In this document: positions 28,455-36,985 of the stretch, piece after piece
Position numbering within the stretch: position 1 is the stretch's first letter
How the letters are laid out: each line of letters begins with the position of its first letter
Source of the DNA: Anaerolineae bacterium
Lineage (GTDB): Bacteria > Chloroflexota > Anaerolineae > Promineifilales > Promineifilaceae
Direction: 5' to 3'
DNA length: 64,000 bases
Assembly (NCBI GenBank): GCA_019637635.1
Contig: JAHBVI010000008.1
Span: forward strand, 1 to 64,000
The notes under the pieces: model-generated
The model's input: the letters and a program-made list of their open reading frames with translations, nothing else
Databases searched by the model: none
Told to the model about the DNA's origin: nothing
Position numbers and translations under genes: made by a program

Positions 28455-29000
28455 CTATCGTTCACCCATAATCTGCCGCAGGCGCAGCAGGCAGCGGGCG
28501 CGCATGGGGCCAATGCTGCCCACCGCCAATCCCATCCGGTCAGCCACTTCGCTGTAGGCTGGCTGCTGCGGGTCAAAATAAAGAGCCAGGAGCAGTTCAC
28601 GGCAGGTACGGTCTAATTGAGTCAGACCATCATCCAGCCAGTTGATTAATTCCCATTGTTCTTGCTGGTACTCACTGCTTTCATCTACCAAGACTATTTC
28701 GCTTAACGGTTCGTCTTCCAGATTTTCGCGGCGGCGACGGTTGAGCAGGTGCCAGGTGTTGCGCCGGGCGACTGTAGCCAGCCAGCCACCTAAATGGCTA
28801 TCTTTATGTAAATTTACCAGGCCATCGAGGAGCATGATGAAGGTGATTTGCATGATTTCGGCGGCATCATCGGCGCCGAGGCCATAGTTTAGGGCGATAG
28901 AAAAGACCAGGCGTCTATACCTGGTCACCACATGGTTCCAGGCCTGTTCATCACCCTGCTGGCAGGCTTGAATTAAATCCCAGTCAGACATTTCTTTCAT
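28455..29000 (-). CDS. ECF-type RNA polymerase sigma factor (operon 1)
   Basis: A 181-residue sigma-70 family factor of ECF size with region 2 (about 22-85: VTRYRRLVFSIALNYGLG, DDAAEIMQITFIML, WLATVARRNTWHLLNRRRR) and region 4 (about 125-180: LDRTCRELLLALYFD, then YSEVADRMGLAVGSIGPMRARCL). There is no region 1.1 or 3. It heads the operon with the regulator and the TPR-CHAT gene. ATG 29000 is used; a second in-frame ATG is three codons later and neither has a strong ribosome site. It should direct RNA polymerase to a small regulon, probably including its own operon. I could not identify the promoter sequence it recognises. Confidence 0.92.
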   Translation of the reverse strand: MKEMSDWDLIQACQQGDEQAWNHVVTRYRRLVFSIALNYGLGADDAAEIMQITFIMLLDGLVNLHKDSHLGGWLATVARRNTWHLLNRRRRENLEDEPLSEIVLVDESSEYQQEQWELINWLDDGLTQLDRTCRELLLALYFDPQQPAYSEVADRMGLAVGSIGPMRARCLLRLRQIMGER

Positions 29001-29352
29001 ATCGAGCTGTTGCTAAACGAAGTTTCTAAACCCAAGTTTTGCCGGCTTTCTTTATAAACCTTCTGGTGTGAAACTGGGAAACTGCGACAGGCGATCTTTT
29101 ATCTGAAGTGGAGAGGGGGGCTATGTGAGTAGACGGCCGTTTGTTCAGCAGCACACAGATTATCGTCAAGCGCCTATTATAAAGGCAAATTTTAGGCAAG
29201 GACAGATGGAGGATAAACAGAACGACTTGCAGCCCCACTTAACGACATGCCCCCAAAGATCTGTATTTTTTGCCCCCCTCTCTTTCTTAATTTATTACAT
29301 GCTCGACATATGGCATCGGGCAAGGATGCCCGATTGATGATGGAGGAATGCG
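29001..29352. other. 352-bp intergenic region between divergent operons
   Basis: No gene recognised. It should hold the promoter(s) of ECF operon 1 (minus) and of the ATP-grasp gene (plus), because the two are divergent. It contains one ACGGCCGT octamer (about 29132) and an AT-rich stretch near 29170-29200. No convincing -35/-10 pair or ECF-type promoter could be picked by eye. Confidence 0.5.
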
Positions 29353-30207
29353 ATGAAAGTGTTGGTAACTGGCGTGGGCGGCCCGGCCGGCCGCCATGTG
29401 AGTCAATTGTTGGGGCAGCATGGGTATGAGGTCATCGGAGTGGACAGGCAGCCGGTGTGTCTGCCGGGGCTGGCGGCCTTTCATCAGGCGCCGGCCACCT
29501 GTGACCCGGCGTATGTGGCGTGGCTGGCGAACACGGCTGTCACCGCCGACCTGCTCATCCCTACGATGCCCGAAGAACTGCTGAAGGTGGCCGCGGCCCA
29601 AGACGTTCTGCCCTGCCCGGCGCTCATTGCCTCCGTCACGGCCGTGTCTGCTGTCCACGATCAATATGCCACCGCCCAAACCCTGGCGGCCGCCAACCTG
29701 CCCGTGCCCCGGTTTGCCCGGCCGTCGGCGCTGACCACGGCAGCCGATGTGAGGCGCCGGGTGGGCTGGCCTTGCCTGAGCAGACCTCGCTTTAGCCGGA
29801 GCCGCCGGTGCGATCAGGGAGTGACGGTGTATGAGACGCCCGCCGATTTCCCGGCTCTGGCTGCCCACGACGACAGCTATATGGTGCAAGAGTTTGTGCC
29901 CGGCGCACAATATGCGGTCAGTCTGTTTCTGGACAAGACGGCCACCGTTGTCGCGGTTATGGGAAAAACTGACCGGTGTGAAAGGGCTAACGGCCGTGCC
30001 GCCGACGTGCGGCAAGTAACGGCGCCTGATGTGGCAGCTACGGCCGTGGCTGCTGCCCGCGCGCTGGGCCTTACCGGCCCGCTGCACATGGACATTCGCC
30101 GCCGCGCCGATGGCTGCCCGGTGGTGCTGGAAATCAACGCCCGCTTTGAGGCCACCATCGCCTACGCCCCAGAAGTGCTGCTTTTAGCCGTGAACCGTGA
30201 GCCGTAA
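29353..30207 (+). CDS. ATP-grasp family ligase-like protein
   Basis: A 284-residue carbamoyl-phosphate-synthase-like ATP-grasp protein, with start ATG 29353 and GGAGGA 7 nt upstream. Residues 1-35 form a Rossmann-like pre-ATP-grasp strand (MKVLVTGVGGPAGRHVSQLL) and 95-275 the ATP-grasp region, ending in the metal-binding motif VVLEINARFEATIAYAPEVL. The first ATP-contacting motif, usually KPR or KPxxG, reads SRPRFSRSRRCDQG here, so the lysine is not conserved and activity may be altered. The end is short (about 10 residues after the final motif), whereas many relatives have an extra C-terminal domain. The acceptor substrate is unknown. It stands alone between the divergent ECF operon and the convergent NB-ARC/TPR genes. 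Confidence 0.8.
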   Translation: MKVLVTGVGGPAGRHVSQLLGQHGYEVIGVDRQPVCLPGLAAFHQAPATCDPAYVAWLANTAVTADLLIPTMPEELLKVAAAQDVLPCPALIASVTAVSAVHDQYATAQTLAAANLPVPRFARPSALTTAADVRRRVGWPCLSRPRFSRSRRCDQGVTVYETPADFPALAAHDDSYMVQEFVPGAQYAVSLFLDKTATVVAVMGKTDRCERANGRAADVRQVTAPDVAATAVAAARALGLTGPLHMDIRRRADGCPVVLEINARFEATIAYAPEVLLLAVNREP

Positions 30208-30252
30208 AACTTTGTCAATTGTTGTGATCTGCGAAAACGGCTGGCGGCTGTT

Positions 30253-31437
30253 TCATGTTCGGCGCTGCTCTTGCTTCAGTGCTGTAAATTCGGCGCGCAG
30301 GCGGACAGCCATCGCATCGTCAGGATATTTTTCCAAATAGCCAATGGCCTGGTCGAGATAGGACACGGCCGTTTCCCCTTCTCCCTTCGCCCCATACAAT
30401 TCTCCCAACGTACCCAACGTGTTGGCTAACATCAAATCATCGCTGGCAACGGCCCACAGACGTGCGCTTTCCTGCAAACAGACCCCACTTTCCGCCAGTT
30501 GGTCTTGTTTCAGCAAAGCATTACCCAGGCATTGCCACACCAGGGCGCGTTGATGAATGTGAGGGGAACGCTGTAGATAAGGCGTATTAGCGCGGCGGAA
30601 GGCGGCTTCCGCCTCCGGGTAGCGTCCTAACTCGAACATCGTCCCACCCAGAGCTACTTCAAACATAATGCGATCAAATTCACTGCTGACTACCTCAAAA
30701 TAGGGAGCGGCCCCCTCATAATAATCCAGTGCCAGGTCATAACGCTTTTCAGCGCGGGCTACGCCTATCAGGTTGTTGAGCGTCCGTAAGAGGTCTGTGG
30801 TGCGGCCAAGCTGGCGATAGTGGGCGACGGCCGTTTCCAATCGCTGCCGGGCCAATGTCAGGTCACCACGATGGTAAGCAATCAGTCCCAACTCATTCCA
30901 GATACCGGCATACCACTTGTCTCTTGCTTGCTGCTGCTCAAAACCGGCCAGCGCCTGCAGCCCATATGCTTCGGCACTGTCATATTGGCGCAAATGGCGG
31001 TGGTCGGCGCACAGGTAGAAGCGGCTTTGGCTCAGCAGGTGGGCATCGCCAAATATCTGAGCCATTTGCTCGGCCTGCACGTGAACGGCCACAGCCTGCG
31101 GCAGTTGACGCGCAGCCTGATACAAATAACCTAACCGGTGGAGAAGTTGTATTTTCAGGCGCACATCATCCTGCGCCCATTCATTGGCCGCCTGTTCCAG
31201 AACGGGTATCCATTCCGGCCAGTATCCCCGGCGTTCCACCAGGTAGAAGGTGTTGAGGGCGAGTACGGCCGTGTCCGGCCAAAGCTCCGGCACGCGCTGC
31301 CCATATTGCACCAACCGGTAGATGTTTTGGCGTTCGGCGTCTAACCGGCGAATCGCCTCGTCGGAGTTATCCTCCGTTTGCGCCTGCCAGTAGCGCAGAC
31401 CGGTCTGAAGACTTTGCAGGAATTGGGGCGTGGGCAT
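30253..31437 (-). CDS. TPR protein, probable separated C-terminal part of the NB-ARC protein
   Basis: A 394-residue helical-repeat protein with TPR units such as LGYLYQAARQLPQAVAVHVQ, RHLRQYDSAEAYGLQALAGF and ALLKQDQLAESGVCLQESAR. Its start, with residues such as RRLDAERQNIYRLVQYG, resembles the region that follows the NB-ARC domain in bacterial NB-ARC-TPR proteins. The ATG 31437 is in the same frame as the NB-ARC gene immediately upstream; only one TGA and 14 open codons separate them, and that segment lies inside an inverted repeat. It is therefore probably the sensor half of a gene split by repeat insertion. Whether the two halves still work as separate subunits is unknown. Confidence 0.82.
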   Translation of the reverse strand: MPTPQFLQSLQTGLRYWQAQTEDNSDEAIRRLDAERQNIYRLVQYGQRVPELWPDTAVLALNTFYLVERRGYWPEWIPVLEQAANEWAQDDVRLKIQLLHRLGYLYQAARQLPQAVAVHVQAEQMAQIFGDAHLLSQSRFYLCADHRHLRQYDSAEAYGLQALAGFEQQQARDKWYAGIWNELGLIAYHRGDLTLARQRLETAVAHYRQLGRTTDLLRTLNNLIGVARAEKRYDLALDYYEGAAPYFEVVSSEFDRIMFEVALGGTMFELGRYPEAEAAFRRANTPYLQRSPHIHQRALVWQCLGNALLKQDQLAESGVCLQESARLWAVASDDLMLANTLGTLGELYGAKGEGETAVSYLDQAIGYLEKYPDDAMAVRLRAEFTALKQEQRRT

Positions 31438-31449
31438 GGAACGATAGGG

Positions 31450-31504
31450 GGAGATTGAGAGATTGGGAGACTGAGTCTCTCAATCTCCCAATCTCTCAAT
31501 CTCC
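31450..31504. repeat. Inverted repeat that separates NB-ARC and TPR coding parts
   Basis: 21-bp perfect arms (31450-31470 and 31484-31504) built from iterated GAGATTG/GGGAGA words, with a 13-nt loop. It encodes the last residues of the NB-ARC protein (EEIERLGD), supplies the in-frame TGA (31480-31482, in the loop) and stays open afterwards up to the ATG of the TPR gene. Confidence 0.85.
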
Positions 31505-32925
31505 TCTATAGGCCAGTGAATAATCTCTGTCTGCAAAAATGTTTCCGTCAGGCGATGAATACCGTACCGTTTCTCTTGCAGCGTGCCGCGCACTTCCAGC
31601 AAGGAGCGGTGGCGTAGCTCTTGCAGCGCCGGCCACAGTTCCGCCTCCGGCAGGCCGCTGAGCGTGTGCAGATATTGTGGCAGCCCACCCGATTCGGCCA
31701 CCAGGGGCATGGCCTGTAACAACTGGCGCGCCGATGGGCTGAGCAGGTTCCAGGTCTGCCAGTAGATGTGTTTGTACATCTCTTCCACCGCCCCCACCGG
31801 GCTGTGGCTGAGCGTGGTCAATATCTGGGAAAGGGGCAGCAAGTCCAGCAGGCTGACCACCAGTTTAAGTGCCAACGGGTTGCCGCCGACGACCTGGTAA
31901 ATTTGGGCCATGTCGGCGGCGGTGGCTGTTTCCATCACCTGGATGCCCACGTCACGGGCGTGATGGTGCAGCAAGGCGGCGGCATCGGCCGGCGATAGTT
32001 CATCTACATTGAAGCTGAACACGGCCGTTTGCTCTGTAGGCCGAGTGCGCGTGGTCAGCAGGAATTTACTGGGGTCGGCCAGGTCGTGCAGATGGGCCAG
32101 CAGGTAGGCCGTGTCGGTTTCGTTTTCCAGGTTGTCAATGATGACCAGACACGGCCGTGCCTTCAATGCCTGCCGCACCTGTGACAGCCGTTGGGTAAAC
32201 GAGCTGGCCTCCGTCGCTTCCGGCCACAAACGACCGGCGATGGTGGTGATCAGGTCTTCATATAAGACCTGCGGCGAACGCGCCTGCCCGCTCATGGTGG
32301 ACGGTTCTGAGCGCGCCCAGACAACCTGGGCAAAGGCAAACCGGCCAAGCGCCTGGCGGGCAACAGCGTCAGCCAGCGTGGTTTTGCCAATACCGCCAAT
32401 GCCCACCAGGGCAATGACCCAGGGGGTTTCGGCACGGAGGAGCAATGTTTCCAATATCGTCTGCGCCTCTTCCAGACCAAACAGCCGGGTGTAGGTGGCA
32501 GGTGGCAGTTGCGCCTGTAGCTGCTGTGCCCGTTCCTGGCGGTGGGTTTGTTCACGGCCGTAGAGAATGCTCGCCAATTGCTCAATGGCCACACGCTGCA
32601 AACGGCTGACGCTGTGTTCGCTGACGTTGAGTTTATTGGCCACCGCCATCAACGTATTGTCGTCAATGAACCGGGCGCGCAAGACGCGGGCAGCCGTCTG
32701 ATCTTGGGTTTCCAGTTCGTCAATGGCCTCCAAAAGCACCTGGTTGGTGGCCAGACGCCGTGACGCCGGGCTGCCATCCTGGGCAACGGCCGTTTGCCTC
32801 TCCTGCACCAACAACAAATCAGCCAGCAAATCGGCCTGGGTTCCGCCGGTGCTGTGCCAGGCGCGCAGCGCAGCGTGTACGTTGGTTTGTAACTGCTCTT
32901 TACTGAACGGCAGCAAATCGCTCAT
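31480..32925 (-). CDS. NB-ARC (STAND) NTPase with N-terminal sigma-4-like helix-turn-helix
   Basis: A 481-residue STAND-class NTPase. Start ATG 32925 has AGGAGG 5 nt upstream; the frame is open further upstream but that part is not credible coding sequence. Residues about 78-120 (VLRARFIDDNTLMAVANKLN, SEHSVSRLQRVAIEQLA) look like a sigma-70 region-4-type helix-turn-helix. NB-ARC spans about 148-420 with Walker A GIGGIGKTT (Lys181), Walker B CLVIIDNLE (about 259-267), TTRTR sensor 1 and GGNPLALKLV (GLPL-like). A winged-helix follows (LLQAMPLVAESGG, HRLTETFLQTEI). It ends at a TGA inside an inverted repeat, with the TPR part continuing in frame as a separate gene. Such proteins couple ligand sensing by repeats to a DNA-binding or effector N-terminus, in regulation or defence. 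Role here unknown. Confidence 0.88.
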   Translation of the reverse strand: MSDLLPFSKEQLQTNVHAALRAWHSTGGTQADLLADLLLVQERQTAVAQDGSPASRRLATNQVLLEAIDELETQDQTAARVLRARFIDDNTLMAVANKLNVSEHSVSRLQRVAIEQLASILYGREQTHRQERAQQLQAQLPPATYTRLFGLEEAQTILETLLLRAETPWVIALVGIGGIGKTTLADAVARQALGRFAFAQVVWARSEPSTMSGQARSPQVLYEDLITTIAGRLWPEATEASSFTQRLSQVRQALKARPCLVIIDNLENETDTAYLLAHLHDLADPSKFLLTTRTRPTEQTAVFSFNVDELSPADAAALLHHHARDVGIQVMETATAADMAQIYQVVGGNPLALKLVVSLLDLLPLSQILTTLSHSPVGAVEEMYKHIYWQTWNLLSPSARQLLQAMPLVAESGGLPQYLHTLSGLPEAELWPALQELRHRSLLEVRGTLQEKRYGIHRLTETFLQTEIIHWPIEEIERLGD

Positions 32926-33189
32926 ATTGTCCTCCTGGTCAGGGCTACTACTATAACGACGATGGGAGCCACTGCCAAAGCACAGGTTAGCGCAGGTTTT
33001 TTCCTTTTGGCGCAGGAGGTGGCCGAAGCGTGGCAAATCAGAAATGGGAAATGGTTTTATACTCTTCCTTAACCAGATGTGGCAGGCACATCTGGCCGCA
33101 ATTTTTGTGCCATTTAGAGGATAGCCAGTTTGGGGGAGGTATGGGGGAGCCATCTTTTTAGCCATCACCAGGGCTTACTTCTGGTATTG

Positions 33190-33235
33190 AGATTGGGAGA
33201 TTAGGAGATTGAAAAATCACTTAATCTCCCAATCT
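33190..33235. repeat. Word-iterated inverted repeat upstream of NB-ARC gene
   Basis: 14-bp perfect arms (AGATTGGGAGATTA / TAATCTCCCAATCT) with an 18-nt loop. It uses the same GAGATTGGGA words as the repeat that splits the NB-ARC/TPR gene. The 348-bp gap 32926-33273 around it holds no other recognisable feature; it must contain the NB-ARC promoter (minus) and that of the DJ-1-like gene (plus). Confidence 0.7.
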
Positions 33236-33273
33236 GATCCTTTTACGGAATGAAAGTAAACGAGGGCTTGTAA

Positions 33274-33732
33274 ATGCCAGCGAACCATTTGGTACCAAAC
33301 AATCGAATCGTGATTTTACTGGCGACTGGTTTTGAGGAAACGGCCGTGGTCTATTGTCTGGATCACATGCGCGAGGCCGGGTTGCCGGTGTCGCTGGTGG
33401 GGTTGTCGGCCGGCATCCTGAAAGGGCTACATGGCCTGGCCGTGCGGCCCGATTATTCGCTCGACCAACTGTCAGCGGAGGCAGGCTGCCGGGGCGTCAT
33501 TATGCCCGGCGGGCCACAGTGCGTCACCGCCTTGCTGACGGACCCGCGCGTTCATCGCCTGCTCGACGCCACTTTGCAGCAGGAAGGGTTTATAGCAGCT
33601 ATGGCTACGGCCGTGCCTTTACTGCAACAGTCTGGCGTTCTCACTTCATCTACCAGTCCCAGGTTCATCTCCCAAGAAAATATAGAAATCAACGAGTTTA
33701 CCAACCAGTTGATTGATTTTGCCTCCGCCTGA
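33274..33732 (+). CDS. DJ-1/PfpI-like protein lacking the catalytic cysteine
   Basis: A 152-residue protein of the class I glutaminase-like DJ-1/PfpI fold. It shows the typical first strand and acid (VILLATGFEETAVVYCLDHM), the central strand RGVIMPGG and a final FTNQLIDF helix. The nucleophile elbow, normally of the form AIC(H/A)GP, reads AAMATAVPLL. The cysteine is replaced by alanine, and the codons of T-A-V form the octamer ACGGCCGT. It is therefore likely a pseudo-enzyme, or a gene whose active site was overwritten. The protein is also shorter than the usual 165-190 residues, mainly through a shortened segment after the elbow. No operon partner: the next gene is convergent. Confidence 0.8.
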   Translation: MPANHLVPNNRIVILLATGFEETAVVYCLDHMREAGLPVSLVGLSAGILKGLHGLAVRPDYSLDQLSAEAGCRGVIMPGGPQCVTALLTDPRVHRLLDATLQQEGFIAAMATAVPLLQQSGVLTSSTSPRFISQENIEINEFTNQLIDFASA

Positions 33733-33749
33733 TACGCCTATGCTAGAGG

Positions 33750-33962
33750 TTAGTTGGGTCTGAACCTTAAAGCAGCGGCTGGAAGCGGCGCGGCCAACCA
33801 TGGTTCGGGATCGTTTTCCGGGCTTTCTGGTTGATGGGCGATCGGCACGGCCGTTTTCGTCCGGTGCAGTTGGCGTGAGCCAATGAAGATGCTGCCCTGC
33901 TTCGTGACGAGTGTGCGGTGGGGTTGCTGCACCGCAGCGGTTTGTGCTTCAGCTTCGCTCAC
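33750..33962 (-). CDS. Possible small protein downstream of DUF4434 gene
   Basis: Seventy codons from GTG 33962, overlapping the end of the DUF4434 gene by 14 nt. The sequence (VTKQGSIFIGSRQLHRTKT in the middle, Pro-rich end) matches nothing I recognise. It is listed because it is open, in operon orientation and otherwise fills a 200-bp gap; it may be non-coding. Confidence 0.25.
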   Translation of the reverse strand: MSEAEAQTAAVQQPHRTLVTKQGSIFIGSRQLHRTKTAVPIAHQPESPENDPEPWLAAPLPAAALRFRPN

Positions 33963-35022
33963 CGGCCGAAAGCGAAGCCAGATAAGCCTCCCTCAATTGA
34001 ATGCCCCGCTCCCCGGCCAGAGGCGAATAGAAGTAGGGCACTTCCCAACTGACAATTTTTTGGCCCACTTGCCGGGCATGTGCCAGTTGCACGGCCAGCC
34101 GCTTAAAGTCCGCGGCCACAAAATCCTGCGTGGTACCCGTCCGGTTAAGCTCAAAGCTCTCGGTATTTACCCACAATGCCACGCCCAAGACCTGGCTGAT
34201 CTGCTGCCAGATAGCAAAGGAGGCCGGCAAATGGGGCAGTGGGTTACCCATCACCCCCACGGAATCCTGCGGGCACAGAATATCGAAGGGGCAGCCCTGG
34301 AAAATGTTGAACAGAAAGTCGTAGTTAGCCTGGGTACGGTCGGCCCAATAAAAGGTGGCAGGCGAAAACAGGATTGGCAAATCGGGCCGCATGGCCTTAA
34401 GCTCCCGGCAGATGGCGCTGTAATAGGCGTTCAGCCGTTGTTCACGCTCCGGCTGACGCCGGCCGGAAAAGGCGGTTTCCGGGCTGATATAGAAACCATG
34501 AAAGCCACCCGCGTATAAGGCTTGCAATTCCTGATAGCACGCTAACTGCTGGTCACGGTCGGTATGGAGGGCTACGGCCGTGACCTCATCGTCAAATGTG
34601 ATCAGATTACCCAACCCACCCAGGAAAAGCGTCAGACCCTCAGCGGCTACGGCTTCGATCAAAGCGTCCAAAGCGTTCCAGGTGCGGTACGCCGCAAAAG
34701 CCTGGGACGGGTAATAACATTCACGCACCTCGGCCCAGGCTGCGGCTTGATAAATCACCGTATCAATTTCCATTTCCTTGAGCCACCGGAACAGCACACG
34801 CCATTCGGGCACGCCCCAATCCATGGTGCGCTGGCCCACATAATCCGGCGGATGCGCGTAAATAAAAGTGCCCGTCAGCCGCCCCCCGGTCGGTGCGCTG
34901 GTCAGCCCGGCCAGATACCGCTGATTCAAGGGCAGCGTTTCTGCCAGGCGCCGGTTCATATACTGCTGCCCGGCCTCATCCAGATTGATCAAGGTGTAAC
35001 CGTCCACTTCAACCAGTTTCAT
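33949..35022 (-). CDS. DUF4434 family protein (TIM-barrel, glycosidase-like)
   Basis: A 357-residue cytoplasmic protein. ATG 35022 is preferred, with AGGAAGG 5 nt upstream; a GTG two codons earlier is possible. The central part matches the DUF4434 pattern: GTFIYAHPPDYVGQR, WRVLFRWLKEMEIDTVIYQA, FYISPETAFSGR, LPILFSPATFYW and FDILCPQDSVG. This is a glycoside-hydrolase-like (beta/alpha) barrel with acidic residues at strand ends. There is no signal peptide. It is third in a minus-strand operon with an AAC(3)-like acetyltransferase and an AGE-family epimerase (18- and 28-nt spacers), which points to processing of an amino sugar or modified glycan. The exact reaction is unknown. Confidence 0.85.
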   Translation of the reverse strand: MKLVEVDGYTLINLDEAGQQYMNRRLAETLPLNQRYLAGLTSAPTGGRLTGTFIYAHPPDYVGQRTMDWGVPEWRVLFRWLKEMEIDTVIYQAAAWAEVRECYYPSQAFAAYRTWNALDALIEAVAAEGLTLFLGGLGNLITFDDEVTAVALHTDRDQQLACYQELQALYAGGFHGFYISPETAFSGRRQPEREQRLNAYYSAICRELKAMRPDLPILFSPATFYWADRTQANYDFLFNIFQGCPFDILCPQDSVGVMGNPLPHLPASFAIWQQISQVLGVALWVNTESFELNRTGTTQDFVAADFKRLAVQLAHARQVGQKIVSWEVPYFYSPLAGERGIQLREAYLASLSAGERS

Positions 35023-35040
35023 AATCACCTTCCTATCGCT

Positions 35041-35772
35041 CTATGGCCGATCCACAAAATAGAACGGCTCAGCCCGCAGCCGGGCCAATGGCGCTTCCAG
35101 CAATGCCTCGCCGCGAATTAAAAAACTGGGCGCATGCCCCACCAAGCCTTGTGACATGGCCGAATCCGGCAGCAGATCGGCCAGGCGATCATACCGCTGC
35201 GTTACGCCCTGAAAATTGTGGGGAATATATTCCTTCTCAAACGTCCGGCCGCTCGCATCTGTCATGGTGTAAATTTTGGGTGCGGCGAACAGATAAGGCG
35301 GCGGCGCATGTTCTTCCAGGGCATGCATGGCGGTGTTCGGCGCCAATCCACAGCCGAGCATCAGAATCTTGCCAGGGGCATGCAATAGCTTGTAGAACGG
35401 TGAATGTGGGCCGCAGGGCGTGTAATCTTCAAGATGATCACCCAGCCAGGCCGACACCTGGGCGCCGACGCCGCACACCGAGTGTGTGGGATGCAGGCTC
35501 CGCACCGTCCCCGGCCGCCGGCGAAAATACTCCGATAGAAAACCGACGCACGTTGGCGTCAGGTTGGTATCGTGAACGTCTGACGGTTGTTGTAGATAAG
35601 ACAAGGCCGGCATCAACAAGGCGCCTGTATCCCCCAGCACTTCTGCTAAGGCCATGAGAATCAACTCCGGATCCTTGACTCCCAAAGCCTTAAAGGATGA
35701 ATGCACCATCACCACGTCGCCGCGTTTTAGACCCAACGCCCGAAGCTGGCTGACTAAAGTGACCAGATCCAT
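35041..35772 (-). CDS. AAC(3)-family N-acetyltransferase
   Basis: A 243-residue acyl-CoA-dependent N-acetyltransferase of the aminoglycoside 3-N-acetyltransferase fold, with start ATG 35772 and AAAGGGAG upstream. Family signatures are visible: GDVVMVHSSFKALG (13-30 region), LHPTHSVCGVG (about 93-103) and CGPHSPFYKLL (about 119-129). The family is slightly longer in classical resistance enzymes (260-280). Its location between an AGE epimerase and a DUF4434 barrel argues for acetylation of a sugar amine in metabolism rather than drug resistance; this is inference from context. Confidence 0.88.
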   Translation of the reverse strand: MDLVTLVSQLRALGLKRGDVVMVHSSFKALGVKDPELILMALAEVLGDTGALLMPALSYLQQPSDVHDTNLTPTCVGFLSEYFRRRPGTVRSLHPTHSVCGVGAQVSAWLGDHLEDYTPCGPHSPFYKLLHAPGKILMLGCGLAPNTAMHALEEHAPPPYLFAAPKIYTMTDASGRTFEKEYIPHNFQGVTQRYDRLADLLPDSAMSQGLVGHAPSFLIRGEALLEAPLARLRAEPFYFVDRP

Positions 35773-35800
35773 ATTAACTCCCTTTCAGAGCTTGTCCCGT

Positions 35801-36985
35801 TCAGAGCTTTTCACATTCCTGCCAGCAAAGATAAAGACTACGCGGCACATGGAAACAACCCTTCCATTTGCCGCCCTTCAACGGCAGCAGCACTTCACCG
35901 CGGCGGTTCAAATACCCATACCATTCGCCATATTCCGGGTCTGGGAAATGCTCCCAGGTGTAGGCGTGAACACGCTCATACCAATCCCAACAGGTCTGGC
36001 GGCCGGTCAGGCGATAGCCTTTAAGCAGGGCGACCAGCGTTTCCATATGCACCCACCACAATTTTTGATCCCATTCCAATTGCTGCGGCGGATGCCCCTG
36101 CGCATCCAAAAAGTAGAAAATGCCGCCGAACTGCTCATCCCAGCCGAGCGCCAGTGTGGACAAAATCACTTTCACCGCTTTTTCCATCATCGCCCTGTCC
36201 TGTCGTCGCTCGGCGATATCCATAATAAACCACATGGCTTCAATGCCGTGCCCCGGATTGATTACGCGCCCCTCAAAACAATCCGGTTTTTCCCCTTCGG
36301 GTGTGACCTGCTCGTGCAGAATCAATCGGTCTTTATCCAGAAACAGGGTGAAGACTTGCCGTAGACAATCATCCAGCGCGTGGTTAAAGGTGTTGGCGTC
36401 CAACAGCCATTCCAATTCCATGGTCAGGTTTGCCAGAATCATGGGCAGCGCCAGCGAAATCAGCGGGCGAGTGTGCGGGACGGTCTTGTTGTACGGCCCT
36501 TTGGGATTGTTCTGGCGCTGCATGATCTGGCGATAGGTGCGCTTCGCCAGTTGTTTGGCGGCCCCATCATTGGCGGCCAGCGCATATTGGCTGAAAGCCA
36601 TGGCCGCAAAACAATCGGAAAAGATGTTGTACGGCTGCACCAACGGCCGTCCTTCGCGGTTAAGGGAAAAGTACCAGCGCCCCTGCGTATCCATGCCGTG
36701 CTGGCGCAGAAAATCTGCGCCGTGCTGCGCCAACTTCAGCCAGGTTTCCCGTTTTTCATGCCGGTTGTAGAGCATGGAGAACAGCCACACCTGGCGCGCC
36801 TGCAACCAAACAAATTTGTCCGTGTCGAAGACGGCGCCGTCTCGCTCCAGGCAGGTGAAGTAACCACCACACTGTGTATCAATGGAATGTTCTTGCCAAA
36901 ACGGCAGAACGTCATCCATTAACGCCTGCTGATGGGTTTGCGCCAGTTCTATGAATCGCATGTTGGTAGGCTGCATATTCGCCAC
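35801..36985 (-). CDS. AGE-family epimerase/isomerase (N-acylglucosamine 2-epimerase-like)
   Basis: A 394-residue (alpha/alpha)6-barrel enzyme of the N-acylglucosamine 2-epimerase family. GTG 36985 with CAGGA 4-5 nt upstream is the likely start; ATGs follow at codons 4 and 9. Motifs include [55 protein letters not shown] (the active-site His region) and [14 protein letters not shown]. The second catalytic His is expected near the C-terminal [13 protein letters not shown]. It interconverts sugar epimers such as N-acetylglucosamine/N-acetylmannosamine or free hexoses; the substrate cannot be read from sequence. First gene of the three-gene operon with AAC(3)-like and DUF4434 proteins. Confidence 0.92.
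   Translation of the reverse strand: MANMQPTNMRFIELAQTHQQALMDDVLPFWQEHSIDTQCGGYFTCLERDGAVFDTDKFVWLQARQVWLFSMLYNRHEKRETWLKLAQHGADFLRQHGMDTQGRWYFSLNREGRPLVQPYNIFSDCFAAMAFSQYALAANDGAAKQLAKRTYRQIMQRQNNPKGPYNKTVPHTRPLISLALPMILANLTMELEWLLDANTFNHALDDCLRQVFTLFLDKDRLILHEQVTPEGEKPDCFEGRVINPGHGIEAMWFIMDIAERRQDRAMMEKAVKVILSTLALGWDEQFGGIFYFLDAQGHPPQQLEWDQKLWWVHMETLVALLKGYRLTGRQTCWDWYERVHAYTWEHFPDPEYGEWYGYLNRRGEVLLPLKGGKWKGCFHVPRSLYLCWQECEKL

Noticed and set aside
24870..29000. Type III-E CRISPR (Craspase) locus
   Set aside because: Only the TPR-CHAT and ECF sigma parts are present; there is no gRAMP/Cas7-11 gene, no Cas1/Cas2 and no repeat array in the window.
35041..35772. Antibiotic-resistance gene
   Set aside because: Fold is AAC(3)-like, but the operon context is sugar metabolism and no mobile resistance context is seen.
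36480..36500. tacggccctt counted as an octamer
   Set aside because: It differs from ACGGCCGT at the last two positions; near matches with CCGC or CCGG were also left out.
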